Shown here: positions 16,546-26,049 of the stretch, piece by piece
How positions within the stretch are numbered: the stretch's first letter is position 1
Layout: each line of letters begins with the position of its first letter
Source of the DNA: Sporosarcina sp. Marseille-Q4063
GTDB lineage: Bacteria; Bacillota; Bacilli; Bacillales_A; Planococcaceae
Reading direction: 5' to 3'
Length of the DNA: 64,000 bases
Assembly: GCF_018309085.1 (NCBI RefSeq)
Contig: NZ_CP070502.1
Location: 3,901,001 to 3,965,000, forward strand
Notes under the pieces: generated by a model
Told to the model about the DNA's origin: nothing
Seen by the model: the letters and a program-made list of their open reading frames with translations, nothing else
Database searches by the model: none
Translations under genes and position numbers: made by a program

Positions 16546-18433
16546 GTGCGCCCAGCATGGGCGTAATCTATAGGGTGCAAGTCCCGAACTGTGAAGGTAG
16601 AAGTAACAGTTAGCTTAACGCAAGGGTGTCCATGGCGACGTGGAATCTGAAGGAAGCGAGCGGCAAACCTCCGGTCTGAGGAATACGAACTTCATATAAG
16701 GCTAAGTACAATTGGGTGAGTTTGCTAAACAAAACAAAGCCCTTTCTACCGAAGGTTGTACGGAGTAAATGAAGCAGATAGGTGGAGGGAAAGATTACGT
16801 TCTTACCTGGGGAGGTCTGATTGATACGCCAAGTACACTTGGTAACCTATCTAGTGATGGATAGCTGAGCAATCAGAAGTCAGCAGAGGCTATAGTACCA
16901 TTCAAACTCGAGAAGAATGGGAAGGGCTGAACAATTAAGAGAGAACAAAATCTTGGCATTCAGTGACCTGCGATGAACACAGATAACCGATAAGGCATAC
17001 TTGATGGAGGAAGTGGTGAATCCCACGGGGGACTTCAAGATGGTGGAGCAGAACTGGCATAAGAAGAAGCTTTGTTCACGGAAAGAGGCATAACAAATGT
17101 TGATGGAACGAATACTGTCAAAGGAAAATCTGCTTTCTGCCCTGAAAAGGGTAGAACGGAATAAAGGAAGTCATGGTGTCGATGAAATGCGCGTACAAAA
17201 CCTACGAACGCATATCGTAAATCACTGGGAACCCATCAAGATGGAGCTTCTTAAGGGTGACTATGAACCACAACCCGTTCGCAGGGTCGAAATCCCGAAA
17301 CCTGACGGCGGTGTGCGTCTACTAGGAATCCCAACTGTGATGGATCGTTTCATTCAACAAGCAATTGCCCAAATATTAACTTCTGTGTATGACCCGATGT
17401 TCTCAGACCATAGTTATGGTTTCCGTCCAAAACGGAGTGCCCATGACGCTGTTAGGAAAGCAAAAGGTTATTTAACAGAAGGTAATCGATGGGTAGTCGA
17501 TATAGACTTGGAGAAATTCTTCGATAAAGTAAACCATGACAGGCTTATGGGGACACTTGCGAAACGAATTCAAGACAAACGTCTACTTAAGTTAATCCGT
17601 AAATACTTAAAGTCTGGGATTATGATTAACGGTATTGTATCAGCTAGCGAAGAAGGGACACCGCAAGGTGGTCCACTTAGTCCGCTCTTATCTAATATTG
17701 TCCTTGATGAACTGGATTCTGAATTGGAGAAAAGAGGTCACAAGTTTGTTCGTTACGCTGATGACTGTAATATCTATTTGAAAACAAAGAAGGCAGGAAG
17801 CCGTGTCATGAATTCAGTAACTTCATTTATAGAAAAGAAGCTTAAGTTGAAAGTTAATCTAGATAAGTCGGCCGTTGACCGACCTTGGAAGAGGAAATTC
17901 CTCGGATTTAGTTTCACTTTTCACAAAGAACCAAAGGTTCGAATCGCTAAAGAAAGTTTGCAGCGAATGAAGAATAAAATCCGTGAAATTACATCAAGGA
18001 AGAAACCTTGTCCGTTGGCGTATCGAATTAAGAAACTTAATCAATACCTAATGGGTTGGTGCGGTTACTTCGCATTGGCAGATACGCCAAGCGTCTTCAG
18101 AAACTTTGATTCATGGATTCGAAGAAGACTCCGAATGTGTATGTGGAAAGCTTGGAAATTACCCAAAACCAAAGTGAGAAAACTTACTGGATTAGGCATT
18201 CCGAAAGGAAAGGCTTATGAGTGGGGGAACACACGGAAAAGTTATTGGAGGATTTCTAACAGTCCGATATTACACAGAGCCCTTGATAATTCCTACTGGA
18301 ATCATCAAGGGCTCAAAAGTCTATCATCACGTTATGAAGTTTTGCGTAATCAACCTTAATTGAACCGCCGTATACCGAACGGTACGTACGGTGGTGTGAG
18401 AGGTCGGGAGTTAATCACTCCCTCCTACTCGAT
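16546..18433 (+). mobile_element. Group II intron, class C type, complete
   Basis: The 5' end is GTGCGCCCAGCATGGGCG, a canonical start of bacterial group II introns. Structured domains I-IV fill the 550 bases before the reverse transcriptase gene. After that gene, domain V is at about 18362-18397 (ACCGCCGTATACC/GGTACGTACGGTGGT, with a CGC triad as in class C). Domain VI is GGGAG...CTCCC, ending at CTACTCGAT near 18433. It is inserted directly after the cysK terminator in the same orientation. The exact 3' boundary is estimated from the usual ending and could be off by a few bases. Confidence 0.85.
17097..18359 (+). CDS. ltrA: Group II intron reverse transcriptase/maturase
   Basis: This 420-residue intron-encoded protein has an N-terminal RT0 region and fingers/palm motifs: IPKPDGGVRLLGIPT (66-80), FSDHSYGFRPKRSAHDA (102-118), DIDLEKFFD (135-143), GTPQGGPLSPLLSN (187-200) and catalytic YADD (220-223). 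The maturase/thumb X domain follows (about 300-400). It lacks the C-terminal HNH endonuclease found in other classes, consistent with class C. It promotes splicing and retrohoming. All catalytic motifs are intact, so the element may be active. Confidence 0.92.
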   Translation: MLMERILSKENLLSALKRVERNKGSHGVDEMRVQNLRTHIVNHWEPIKMELLKGDYEPQPVRRVEIPKPDGGVRLLGIPTVMDRFIQQAIAQILTSVYDPMFSDHSYGFRPKRSAHDAVRKAKGYLTEGNRWVVDIDLEKFFDKVNHDRLMGTLAKRIQDKRLLKLIRKYLKSGIMINGIVSASEEGTPQGGPLSPLLSNIVLDELDSELEKRGHKFVRYADDCNIYLKTKKAGSRVMNSVTSFIEKKLKLKVNLDKSAVDRPWKRKFLGFSFTFHKEPKVRIAKESLQRMKNKIREITSRKKPCPLAYRIKKLNQYLMGWCGYFALADTPSVFRNFDSWIRRRLRMCMWKAWKLPKTKVRKLTGLGIPKGKAYEWGNTRKSYWRISNSPILHRALDNSYWNHQGLKSLSSRYEVLRNQP

Positions 18434-18458
18434 TTGTTTTAATACTTTTAGAAAATAG

Positions 18459-18486
18459 TTGACAATGTATATAAGTATAGTAGATT
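18459..18486 (+). promoter_or_regulatory. Probable promoter of the sulfonate/nitrate-type ABC operon
   Basis: TTGACA (18459-18464), a 16-nt spacer, then TAGATT (18481-18486), 60 nt before the first gene and just outside the intron's 3' end. Confidence 0.55.
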
Positions 18487-18545
18487 ATGTATTAACACAT
18501 AAATTCTTATTGAATTAGTAGGGATTAATAACGGAAGGGGAAATC

Positions 18546-19391
18546 GTGGTGTATTTAACGATCGATGGCATAGAAAAAAGTTTTCCTCATCAACAAAAAG
18601 GGCAAGTGAAGGTCCTTGATAATATCAATTTAGAAGTGGAAAAAGGACAGTTTGTATCTATTGTTGGTCCATCGGGATGTGGAAAATCGACATTGCTTTA
18701 TTTGGTTGCTGGGTTGGAAAAAGCAGACAAAGGAGAAATTCGGATTGCTGGAAAAAAAGTAGCTGGAGCAGGGCCAGAGCGCGTCGTAGTATTTCAGGAA
18801 GACGGATTATTTCCATGGTTAACAGTCCTTGATAACGTCACATACGGGTTACTTTTAAAAGGTATGCCTAAAACGCAAGCAGAGAAAAAAGCATTGGACA
18901 TGTTGAAAATGGTCCATTTAAGTAACTATACCAATGCCCATCCTCATCAGTTATCAGGAGGGATGAAACAACGTGTCTCTATCGCAAGAGCACTCGTTAT
19001 GGAGCCAGATATTTTATTGATGGATGAACCATTCGCAGCTTTGGATGAGCAAACAAGAATGGTGTTGCACAATGAGTTAATAGAAATTTGGAAAAAAACG
19101 CAAGTGACGATATTATTCATTACGCATAACATTCGGGAAGCAGTTCTTTTATCTGAAAGAATTATTGTTTTTGAAACACGTCCAGGAAAAATCAAAGCAA
19201 CTTTTTCTTCAAATACAATGAAGGACGGCATTATGCCGAACGATATAATGTTTCATTTGGAACAGCAAATATTAGCTTCATTACAAGATGAAATAGAGAA
19301 GGTGTTAAAGGAGGAAATGGGGGATGACTACATTTTTAAGACGGGTTCTCTTCATCGTGATTCTAGCGGTGATATGGGAAGTCACATCTAG
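18546..19391 (+). CDS. ABC importer ATPase (SsuB/TauB/NrtD type)
   Basis: A 281-residue ATPase. Walker A is GPSGCGKST (41-49), the signature is LSGGMKQR (136-143) and Walker B is ILLMDEPFAALDEQT (156-170), the last form being typical of the nitrate/sulfonate/taurine importer family. It starts at GTG. It overlaps the permease gene by 68 nt, so its last 22 residues are encoded over the permease's first helix. The three-gene cluster follows cysK, which makes a sulfur substrate plausible, but the intron and a separate promoter lie between. B. subtilis ytlC/ytlD/ytlA-like clusters are the closest model by layout. Confidence 0.85.
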   Translation: MVYLTIDGIEKSFPHQQKGQVKVLDNINLEVEKGQFVSIVGPSGCGKSTLLYLVAGLEKADKGEIRIAGKKVAGAGPERVVVFQEDGLFPWLTVLDNVTYGLLLKGMPKTQAEKKALDMLKMVHLSNYTNAHPHQLSGGMKQRVSIARALVMEPDILLMDEPFAALDEQTRMVLHNELIEIWKKTQVTILFITHNIREAVLLSERIIVFETRPGKIKATFSSNTMKDGIMPNDIMFHLEQQILASLQDEIEKVLKEEMGDDYIFKTGSLHRDSSGDMGSHI

Positions 19392-20079
19392 GTTTTCTAG
19401 CTTACCTGATTTTATGTTTCCAAGTCTTACCCAAGTTCTTAAGACGCTTTTCACTGGTATCGTAAATGGGCAAATTACGGTTGCAATTGTTAAAAGTATG
19501 AGTCGATTACTTATTGGATTTTCAGTTGCAATACTACTTGGACTTACTTTAGGTTATCTCATCTGGCGTTTTAAATTGGTGGAAGACACACTTGGATTTC
19601 TTGTCACTGCATTACAATCAATTCCGAGCATTGTATGGTTTCCACTCGCAATTATTTGGTTTGGATTAAATGACTTTTCAATTCTCTTCATCGTTACAAT
19701 TGGCGCGACGTGGACAATGACGATTAGTGCGACGAGCGGCTTTAAAAATGTCCCGACACTTTATCAACGAGTAGCCAAAACATTAGGATCAAACGGCCTG
19801 CATTTTTTACGAACCGTTATTTTACCAGCATCTGTTCCTCAAATCATATCGGGATTACGAATCGCCTGGGCATTTTCATGGCGAGCATTAATGGCGGGTG
19901 AATTGCTTGGCTCTGGAGGTGGCCTTGGACACTTACTGGAAACGGGTAGATCACTTGGTCAAATGGATTTAGTCATTTCAGTGATGATTATCATAGGCAT
20001 CATTGGCACCATTATGGACAATTTTGTCTTTCTAAGGCTTGAGAAAAGCGTACAAGTAAAATGGGGAATTAGCCAGTGA
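19324..20079 (+). CDS. ABC importer permease (SsuC/TauC type)
   Basis: A 251-residue membrane protein with six helices. The EAA-like cytoplasmic loop GSNGLHFLRTVILPASVPQIISGLRIAWAFSW (about 158-190) contacts the ATPase. AAAGGAGG lies 9 nt before the ATG, which supports the start despite the 68-nt overlap with the upstream gene. The N-terminus FLRRVLFIVILAVIWEVTS is the expected first helix. It forms the channel for the sulfonate/nitrate-type importer. Confidence 0.85.
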   Translation: MTTFLRRVLFIVILAVIWEVTSRFSSLPDFMFPSLTQVLKTLFTGIVNGQITVAIVKSMSRLLIGFSVAILLGLTLGYLIWRFKLVEDTLGFLVTALQSIPSIVWFPLAIIWFGLNDFSILFIVTIGATWTMTISATSGFKNVPTLYQRVAKTLGSNGLHFLRTVILPASVPQIISGLRIAWAFSWRALMAGELLGSGGGLGHLLETGRSLGQMDLVISVMIIIGIIGTIMDNFVFLRLEKSVQVKWGISQ

Positions 20080-20112
20080 AAATTACTTTTCATATCAAAG
20101 GGAGAGAATCGA

Positions 20113-21117
20113 ATGAAACGCAAACAAATTTTATTAGTACTTATTTCATTACTTTCACTAAGTATAATAACGGCATGTGGACAGGGTGAAAAAGGAGCAA
20201 AAGGGAGTAAAGAAGTGAACATCGGCTATTTTCCAAACTTAACACATATCGCCACCATCGTTGCTTTGGAAAATGACTATTTTGCCGAAGCATTCGGAGA
20301 GGATATTATGATTAATACGAAAACAGTTAGTAACGGCGGTTTATTTATGGAGGCAATGGCGACGAAGTCAATCGACGTTGGAACAGTTGGACCCGGCCCG
20401 CTGCTAAATATTTATGTGAAAGATCCGAGGTATCATATTATATCGGGAGCAGTAAATGGAGGCGCTGTGCTCGTGGCAAGTAAGCACAGCCATATTAAAG
20501 ATTTAGCCGATTTGGATGGAAAGAAAGTAGCGATACCCGTAATCGGAAGCACACAAGATGTGATGTTACGTAAAGCGCTAAATGACGTTGGTTTAAAACC
20601 AACATCAAATGGGGGAACGGTTGAGTTATTTGCTGCTGCACCAGCTGATACAGCAACGCTTTTCATTCAAAAATCAGTTGATGCCACGGCAACACAAGAA
20701 CCATGGGGCTATATTTTGGAAACACAAGCGGAAGGTGAGTTACTACTAGATTGGGAAACTTTTGCTTGGGGGAAAGAATCAACGAATACGGTTGTTGCAG
20801 CAAGTAAAAACTTTATAGAAAATGAAGCTTTTATGAGCGCTTATTTGACAGCTCATATAAAAGCGGTTCAATTTATCGAACAAAATCCTGAAGAAAGCCA
20901 AGAGCTTGTCATTAAACATATAAAAGACTTAACAGGAAAAGAAATCGATAAAGAGGAATTAAAAGTGGCATTTAGCCGACTAGAAGTAACAACAGCCGTG
21001 AACGAACAAGTCATACAAGAAATGGCGGATATTAGCAAAGAAGCAGAATATGTCACAAGTAATGACATTGAAGGAATGATTCAACTAGATCAGTTGCATT
21101 CACTTGAGAAAAAGTAA
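20113..21117 (+). CDS. ABC importer substrate-binding lipoprotein (SsuA/NrtA-like)
   Basis: A 334-residue lipoprotein. The signal peptide ends in an IITAC lipobox (cysteine near residue 22), followed by a PBP-2 fold beginning VNIGYFPNLTHIATIVALENDYF, the typical opening of sulfonate, nitrate and thiamine-precursor binding proteins. GGLFMEAMATKSIDVGTVGPGPLLN forms the ligand-proximal loop. It is anchored outside the membrane and feeds the upstream permease. The ligand cannot be fixed by eye. Confidence 0.85.
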   Translation: MKRKQILLVLISLLSLSIITACGQGEKGAKGSKEVNIGYFPNLTHIATIVALENDYFAEAFGEDIMINTKTVSNGGLFMEAMATKSIDVGTVGPGPLLNIYVKDPRYHIISGAVNGGAVLVASKHSHIKDLADLDGKKVAIPVIGSTQDVMLRKALNDVGLKPTSNGGTVELFAAAPADTATLFIQKSVDATATQEPWGYILETQAEGELLLDWETFAWGKESTNTVVAASKNFIENEAFMSAYLTAHIKAVQFIEQNPEESQELVIKHIKDLTGKEIDKEELKVAFSRLEVTTAVNEQVIQEMADISKEAEYVTSNDIEGMIQLDQLHSLEKK

Positions 21118-21159
21118 TAAAAGAGATAATTACTTGGGGTATTGGTTGTTTAGTATCTA

Positions 21160-21196
21160 AGAGCAAACCCATTGGCGGTTTGCTCTTTATTAATAT
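21160..21196 (+). terminator. Terminator of the ABC importer operon
   Basis: AGAGCAAACC and GGTTTGCTCT form a 10-bp stem with a 7-nt loop, followed by TTATT. Confidence 0.75.
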
Positions 21197-21230
21197 GCTT
21201 GTTTTAATAAATAAAATGTAAGCAGGACTC

Positions 21231-21259
21231 TTGAAAGTCAAAGATAGTCAGTGTATAAT
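21231..21259 (+). promoter_or_regulatory. clpE promoter
   Basis: TTGAAA (21231-21236), a 17-bp spacer and TATAAT (21254-21259): a SigA-type promoter interleaved with CtsR half-sites. Confidence 0.8.
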
Positions 21260-21294
21260 AAATGTATAGTCAAAGATAGTCAAAGTCAGACACG
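21236..21294 (+). promoter_or_regulatory. CtsR operators of clpE
   Basis: Heptads matching the CtsR consensus (A/GGTCAAA with 3-nt gaps) occur as AGTCAAA-GAT-AGTCAGT (21236-21252), covering the spacer. They recur as AGTCAAA-GAT-AGTCAAA-GTC-AGACACG (21268-21294), just downstream of the -10. Repression by CtsR and heat induction are expected, as for clpE in Bacillus and Lactococcus. Confidence 0.85.
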
Positions 21295-21328
21295 GTATAT
21301 ATTCAAAATTACTAAGGAGGAAACATAT

Positions 21329-23452
21329 ATGAAATGTCAACTATGTGGTCAAAATGGAGCAACGATGAATCTGAGACTTCGGATGAATCAGCAAAATATG
21401 CAAGTGAACATGTGTCATACATGTTTCGGGCAAATTCAAGGACAATTGAATGCAGGCAAGATGCCGTCATTTGGTAACGAGGGAAATCAGTTTTTCCAAG
21501 CTAACGGCGGAGGACAGGCACGAACACAGACACAACAGGTAGATGAAAATCAAAGTAATGGTTTGTTAGATCAGTTAGGAAAAAATATTTCAAACGACGC
21601 TAGAGAAGGACTAATTGATCCGGTTATCGGACGCGATCAAGAAGTGAAGCGCGTGATTGAAACTTTAAATAGAAGAAATAAAAACAATCCGGTGTTAATC
21701 GGTGAACCTGGTGTCGGTAAAACAGCGATTGCCGAAGGGCTTGCAGTGAAAATTAACGAAGACGATGTACCTGTTAAACTGCTGAACAAAGAAGTGTACT
21801 TGTTAGATGTCGCTTCACTTATCAGCAATACAGGTATTCGCGGCCAGTTTGAAGAAAGAATGAAGGAATTAATCGAAGAACTTCAAACACGGACAGATGT
21901 TATTTTATTCATCGATGAAATTCACTTGCTTGTAGGTGCAGGACAGACTGAAGGCTCGCAAATGGATGCCGGAAACATTTTGAAACCGGCGTTAGCACGT
22001 GGCGGCTTGCAACTTATCGGGGCGACGACGTTGAAAGAATATCGTCAAATCGAAAAAGATGCTGCACTTGAACGTCGATTCCAACCTATTATCGTCAACG
22101 AACCTTCTGCAGAAGATACGATTAAAATCCTAAACGGGATAAAAGATCGTTACGAAGACTTCCATGAAGTTCGATATTCAGATGAAGCGGTACAAGCTTT
22201 TGTAACCCTGTCTGAGCGCTATATTCAAGACCGCTTTTTACCGGACAAAGCGATTGATTTGATGGATGAGGTCGGGTCACGTTTAAATCTTGAACATGTG
22301 GCAGGCGACTCTGTCTCAATCGAAACCCGTTTGAATGAAGTTATTGGGGAAAAAGAAGCGGCAGCAGACGCGGAAGATTATGAAAAGGCGGCAAATTTAC
22401 GCCATGAAGAAATTAAATTAAGAAAACAATTGGAAGACGCTAAGCAAAGTGGGGAAGCCGGAAAAGTTGAAGTTTCTGTCTCTGATATTGAATTGATTGT
22501 AGAAGAAAAAACAGGGATTCCTGTGACGAAACTACAAGCGGCAGAACAAGCAAAAATGAAAGGCATCGCTGAAAATCTTGGGAAAGAAGTTATTGGTCAA
22601 GAGGAAGCGGTCGATAAAATCGCTAAAGCGATTCGTCGTAGCCGTGCTGGACTTAAATCCAAGACGCGTCCAATCGGATCTTTCTTATTTGTTGGTCCTA
22701 CGGGCGTCGGTAAGACGGAAATTACAAAAGTCTTGGCTGAAGAATTATTCGGTTCACGCGACACATTAATTCGACTTGATATGAGTGAATATATGGAGAA
22801 ACATGCGGTGTCAAAAATTATCGGTTCACCTCCAGGCTATGTAGGTCATGAAGAAGCCGGTCAATTGACAGAACAAGTTCGTCGTAAACCGTATTCAATT
22901 ATACTTCTTGACGAAATTGAAAAAGCGCATCCTGACGTACAAAATATGTTCCTGCAAATTATGGAAGACGGCCGTTTAACAGATTCACACGGGCGCACTG
23001 TCAGCTTCAAAGATACAGTCATCATTATGACAAGTAACGCCGGGACAGGCGACAGAAAAGTAAGCGTCGGGTTCAATCAAACTGAACATGAATCGGTTAC
23101 TACGCTTGAAACATTAGGCAATTATTTTAAACCTGAGTTTCTCAACCGTTTCGATGCGATTGTATCGTTCAATGAATTGACAGAAGAAAACTTACTAGAA
23201 ATCGTCGACTTGATGCTTGTAGATTTACAAGAAACAATCGAAGAAAATGATATAAACATTACGATTTCGGATGAAGCAAAACAAGCATTAGTCAAACTAG
23301 GCTATGATAAACGCTTCGGGGCTCGACCACTTCGTAGAGTAATTCAAGACAAAATCGAAGATCCATTAACAGATTTAATTTTGGAAGAAGAAAGCGTTGA
23401 AAAAGTCCATGTCGATGTAATCGAAGAAGAAATTGTTGTTACAAAAGTATAA
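21329..23452 (+). CDS. clpE: ATP-dependent Clp protease ATP-binding subunit ClpE
   Basis: A 707-residue Hsp100 unfoldase that feeds ClpP. It has an N-terminal zinc finger (C3, C6, C29, C32), the mark of ClpE as opposed to ClpC. AAA-1 carries Walker A GEPGVGKT (125-132). A central UVR-like coiled coil follows ([20 protein letters not shown]), then AAA-2 with GPTGVGKTE and a ClpB_D2-small C-terminus ([19 protein letters not shown]). AAGGAGG lies 7 nt before the ATG at 21329. An earlier in-frame start lies inside the CtsR operators and is rejected. Length agrees with known ClpE proteins. Confidence 0.95.
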   Translation: MKCQLCGQNGATMNLRLRMNQQNMQVNMCHTCFGQIQGQLNAGKMPSFGNEGNQFFQANGGGQARTQTQQVDENQSNGLLDQLGKNISNDAREGLIDPVIGRDQEVKRVIETLNRRNKNNPVLIGEPGVGKTAIAEGLAVKINEDDVPVKLLNKEVYLLDVASLISNTGIRGQFEERMKELIEELQTRTDVILFIDEIHLLVGAGQTEGSQMDAGNILKPALARGGLQLIGATTLKEYRQIEKDAALERRFQPIIVNEPSAEDTIKILNGIKDRYEDFHEVRYSDEAVQAFVTLSERYIQDRFLPDKAIDLMDEVGSRLNLEHVAGDSVSIETRLNEVIGEKEAAADAEDYEKAANLRHEEIKLRKQLEDAKQSGEAGKVEVSVSDIELIVEEKTGIPVTKLQAAEQAKMKGIAENLGKEVIGQEEAVDKIAKAIRRSRAGLKSKTRPIGSFLFVGPTGVGKTEITKVLAEELFGSRDTLIRLDMSEYMEKHAVSKIIGSPPGYVGHEEAGQLTEQVRRKPYSIILLDEIEKAHPDVQNMFLQIMEDGRLTDSHGRTVSFKDTVIIMTSNAGTGDRKVSVGFNQTEHESVTTLETLGNYFKPEFLNRFDAIVSFNELTEENLLEIVDLMLVDLQETIEENDINITISDEAKQALVKLGYDKRFGARPLRRVIQDKIEDPLTDLILEEESVEKVHVDVIEEEIVVTKV

Positions 23453-23461
23453 GAAAACGAT

Positions 23462-23495
23462 AAAAACCACTGAAGAATTTTTCAGTGGTTTTTTA
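23462..23495. terminator. clpE terminator
   Basis: AAAACCACTGAA and TTCAGTGGTTTT with TTTTTT. It also overlaps the end of the convergent gene. Confidence 0.8.
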
Positions 23496-23801
23496 ATTCA
23501 TTTTTTTAATAGAGGCAACTGCACGATCGCTTGCGTAGTTCAAATGGGAAACCTGAACACTCACAATGATACTGCTTATTGATTTCTGCAAAAAGGGTTT
23601 TACCCTTCCTGTATAGTCTTCCAAAGACCTGCACTCATAGCTTCTAGGAAGGAGAGCAACATACTTGCAAACAGTTTTGGCCGGTGAATCATCTTCTGCA
23701 GGAATTTCTTCAATAACTTCTAATGCAATCGTTCTTCTTTTATATTTCTTAAAATTTTTATTATTTGATAAAAACGTCACAACACCGCTTGCATAAATCA
23801 T
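23493..23801 (-). CDS. Hypothetical protein
   Basis: This 102-residue protein has no recognised domain. It begins with a short hydrophobic stretch (MIYASGVVTFLS), then a basic segment, and contains two cysteines and mixed charge. It has no membrane segment and no clear signal peptide. The SD is weak (GGGTG). It is convergent with clpE and its stop codon is within the terminator. It may be genuine but lacks independent support. Confidence 0.4.
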   Translation of the reverse strand: MIYASGVVTFLSNNKNFKKYKRRTIALEVIEEIPAEDDSPAKTVCKYVALLPRSYECRSLEDYTGRVKPFLQKSISSIIVSVQVSHLNYASDRAVASIKKMN

Positions 23802-23946
23802 TTATTTCACCCTACATTGTTATTTTCGGTTGACTAATCATTAATTTTATTTAGTAATTCTAAGCTACTATTACCTCCATGTTAACATGAATAACCTATT
23901 AATATAAAACTTCCGTGCTAATTAACAGAGTGAAAAACAGCTGACA

Positions 23947-23986
23947 AAAAGCGGATTGTCTATTACCAAGGACAATCCGCTTTTGT
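23947..23986. terminator. Bidirectional terminator after tctA
   Basis: AAAAGCGGATTGTC and GACAATCCGCTTTT form a 14-bp stem with a 10-nt loop, placed downstream of the tct operon on the minus strand. The remaining sequence 23802-23946 shows no feature. Confidence 0.8.
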
Positions 23987-23999
23987 ATTGAACACTTTT

Positions 24000-25526
24000 T
24001 CAACCTTCTTCTTCCACAATAACCGCGCGACCTTTGAGTTTCAACAACATCGGAATCAAGAGCCATGCCGCAGCTGCAATAATGAAAACAAGTGATAGGG
24101 GCTTTGTGAAAAAGATGATGAAATCGCCGTTTGAAATCGTTAATGCTCGGCGCATATTGTTTTCAATCATCGGTCCTAAAACCAGTGCCAATACTAATGG
24201 AGCGACTGGATAATCGTGTTTCGATAATAGATAGCCGACGACACCGCACCCAAGGAGTAAGTATAAATCGAATGTCGTGTATTGAACGGCGTATACTCCG
24301 AAAAAGGAAATAGCCACAATGATTGGCAATAAATATTTCTTAGGCGTTTGAATGACCTTTGCGAACACCCGAACGAGCGGCATGTTCAAGACTAACAGCA
24401 TCAAATTGCCGATAAACATACTTGCGATAAGTCCCCAAGCAACTTCGGGATGTTCATCGAAAAGTAGGGGACCCGGTTGAATATTGTACATGATGAGCGC
24501 GCCCATCAAAATGGCAGTTGTACCGGATCCAGGGATTCCCAATGTCAGTAAAGGAATCATTGCGCCGCCCGAAGCCGCGTTATTAGCAGATTCAGGACCA
24601 GCTACTCCGGCGATATTTCCTTTTCCGAAGCTTTCAGGGTTTTTGCTGAATTTCTTCTCTGTCATATAGGAGAAGAAGGAAGCAAGTGTCGCGCCGGCAC
24701 CCGGAAGTACTCCGATAAAAAATCCGAGTAGGGAACCGCGTACAATCGGCACCGTGCTGTCTTTCATATCTTGTTTCGTTGGAAGAATGCGATTGATTTT
24801 CGCAATTGCTCCGTCCTCGCCGTCGCGTTCCAAAACCGTTTTAAATACTTCACCGAGTGCAAACAGCCCGACGGCAATCGTTAAAAATTCCAAACCGGAA
24901 AAAAGAATCGGTTGATTGTATGTGAAACGTGCTATTCCAGAAACAGCATCAATGCCGATTGTTCCGAGTATAAGTCCGAAAACTGTCATCATTAAAGCTT
25001 TGGTCATCGACTTTCCAGCAAGTCCGCTTACTGCGGCCAACCCCAAGAGCATCAAAGAAAAATACTCCGCTGGACCAAATTTTATAGCGACATTGGAAAG
25101 CGGTTCAGCTAATAGAACAAGACCGATTAGTGAAACGATTCCGGCGCAAAACGATCCGATTGCAGCAATTGCCAATGCAGCTCCCGCACGTCCTTGTCTA
25201 GCCATTTGATAACCATCAAGGGTCGTGACAACGGAAGATGATTCACCAGGTGTGTTCAACAAGATTGACGTCGTGGAACCCCCATACATAGCTCCGTAAT
25301 AAACCCCCGCAAGTAAAATAATCGAACTGGCAGCGGCCGCGCTTGTCGGCATGCCTGACGTGATTGTTGCGGTAACCGGAATGAGAAGGGCGACCCCGCT
25401 CATCGGACCGATTCCCGGCAAAACACCCACAGCCGTTCCGATTACGACCCCGACTAACGCAAATAATAAATTTTGCCATTGAAAAGCGATGGAGAATCCA
25501 TCAGCTAAAAATTGTAATGTGCTCAT
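24000..25526 (-). CDS. tctA: Tripartite tricarboxylate transporter large permease TctA
   Basis: A 508-residue membrane protein with 11-12 helices. It has the two TctA glycine-rich signatures: GTAVGVLPGIGPMSGVALLIP near residue 30, and GFFIGVLPGAGATLASFFSY near 265. Both are conserved in all TctA proteins and related to the substrate site. It is the last gene of tctC-tctB-tctA on the minus strand, which imports citrate or other carboxylates driven by an ion gradient. A CitS/CitT-type two-component system lies upstream. Confidence 0.92.
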   Translation of the reverse strand: MSTLQFLADGFSIAFQWQNLLFALVGVVIGTAVGVLPGIGPMSGVALLIPVTATITSGMPTSAAAASSIILLAGVYYGAMYGGSTTSILLNTPGESSSVVTTLDGYQMARQGRAGAALAIAAIGSFCAGIVSLIGLVLLAEPLSNVAIKFGPAEYFSLMLLGLAAVSGLAGKSMTKALMMTVFGLILGTIGIDAVSGIARFTYNQPILFSGLEFLTIAVGLFALGEVFKTVLERDGEDGAIAKINRILPTKQDMKDSTVPIVRGSLLGFFIGVLPGAGATLASFFSYMTEKKFSKNPESFGKGNIAGVAGPESANNAASGGAMIPLLTLGIPGSGTTAILMGALIMYNIQPGPLLFDEHPEVAWGLIASMFIGNLMLLVLNMPLVRVFAKVIQTPKKYLLPIIVAISFFGVYAVQYTTFDLYLLLGCGVVGYLLSKHDYPVAPLVLALVLGPMIENNMRRALTISNGDFIIFFTKPLSLVFIIAAAAWLLIPMLLKLKGRAVIVEEEG

Positions 25527-25544
25527 AGCGTAACTCCTTTCGCC

Positions 25545-25994
25545 TTAAAGTCCAGGGAATCCGGGCAATGAGCCGCCGAGAAATTCCGCAAAGAAATAAT
25601 AGACACCAACTGAAAAAACTGCTGCGATAATAATGGTAGGCACCATTCGTCCACGTTCCATCGTTTGAAATGCAATCAGTAAGAATATGAATGTCGAGAT
25701 GATGTAGCCAATCTTCTCGAGTAAAAATGCATATAAAATTGCACTGACTAAGATAATGATAAATTTTTTATACTGAAGCTTTTCCGTGGATGCGGCATCA
25801 GATTTATACTTAAACGTTTCGTAAAGCAATCGCAAACTTAATAGAAGTAGAATGACGCCCAACCACATTGGGAAAATCTTTGGTCCCACCGACGACCCGT
25901 AGGCGCTATCCGGAATTCTTTGACTTTCAATGACAACTAAAAGACCAATCAGTAAAAAGGCGATGCTGGCATATCGATCGAACGTTTTACTCAT
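25545..25994 (-). CDS. tctB: Tripartite tricarboxylate transporter small subunit TctB
   Basis: A 149-residue membrane protein with four helices and the TctB pattern (ASIAFLLIGLLVVIES near the start; GPKIFPMWLGVILLLLSLRLLYE around residue 40). It sits between the binding protein and TctA genes and is needed as the small membrane component. AGGGAGG precedes its ATG. A hairpin in the 55-nt gap to tctC may reduce read-through. Confidence 0.85.
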   Translation of the reverse strand: MSKTFDRYASIAFLLIGLLVVIESQRIPDSAYGSSVGPKIFPMWLGVILLLLSLRLLYETFKYKSDAASTEKLQYKKFIIILVSAILYAFLLEKIGYIISTFIFLLIAFQTMERGRMVPTIIIAAVFSVGVYYFFAEFLGGSLPGFPGL

Positions 25995-26020
25995 AGTCTT
26001 TACACCTCCCTAAAAGAAAA

Positions 26021-26040
26021 GGCGGCCGCCAAAGCCGCCC
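26021..26040 (-). terminator. Intra-operon attenuating hairpin between tctC and tctB
   Basis: On the minus strand GGCGGC...GCCGCC is followed by TTTTCTTTTA. It is probably a partial terminator giving more binding protein than permease. Confidence 0.6.
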
Positions 26041-26049
26041 GTACTACTG

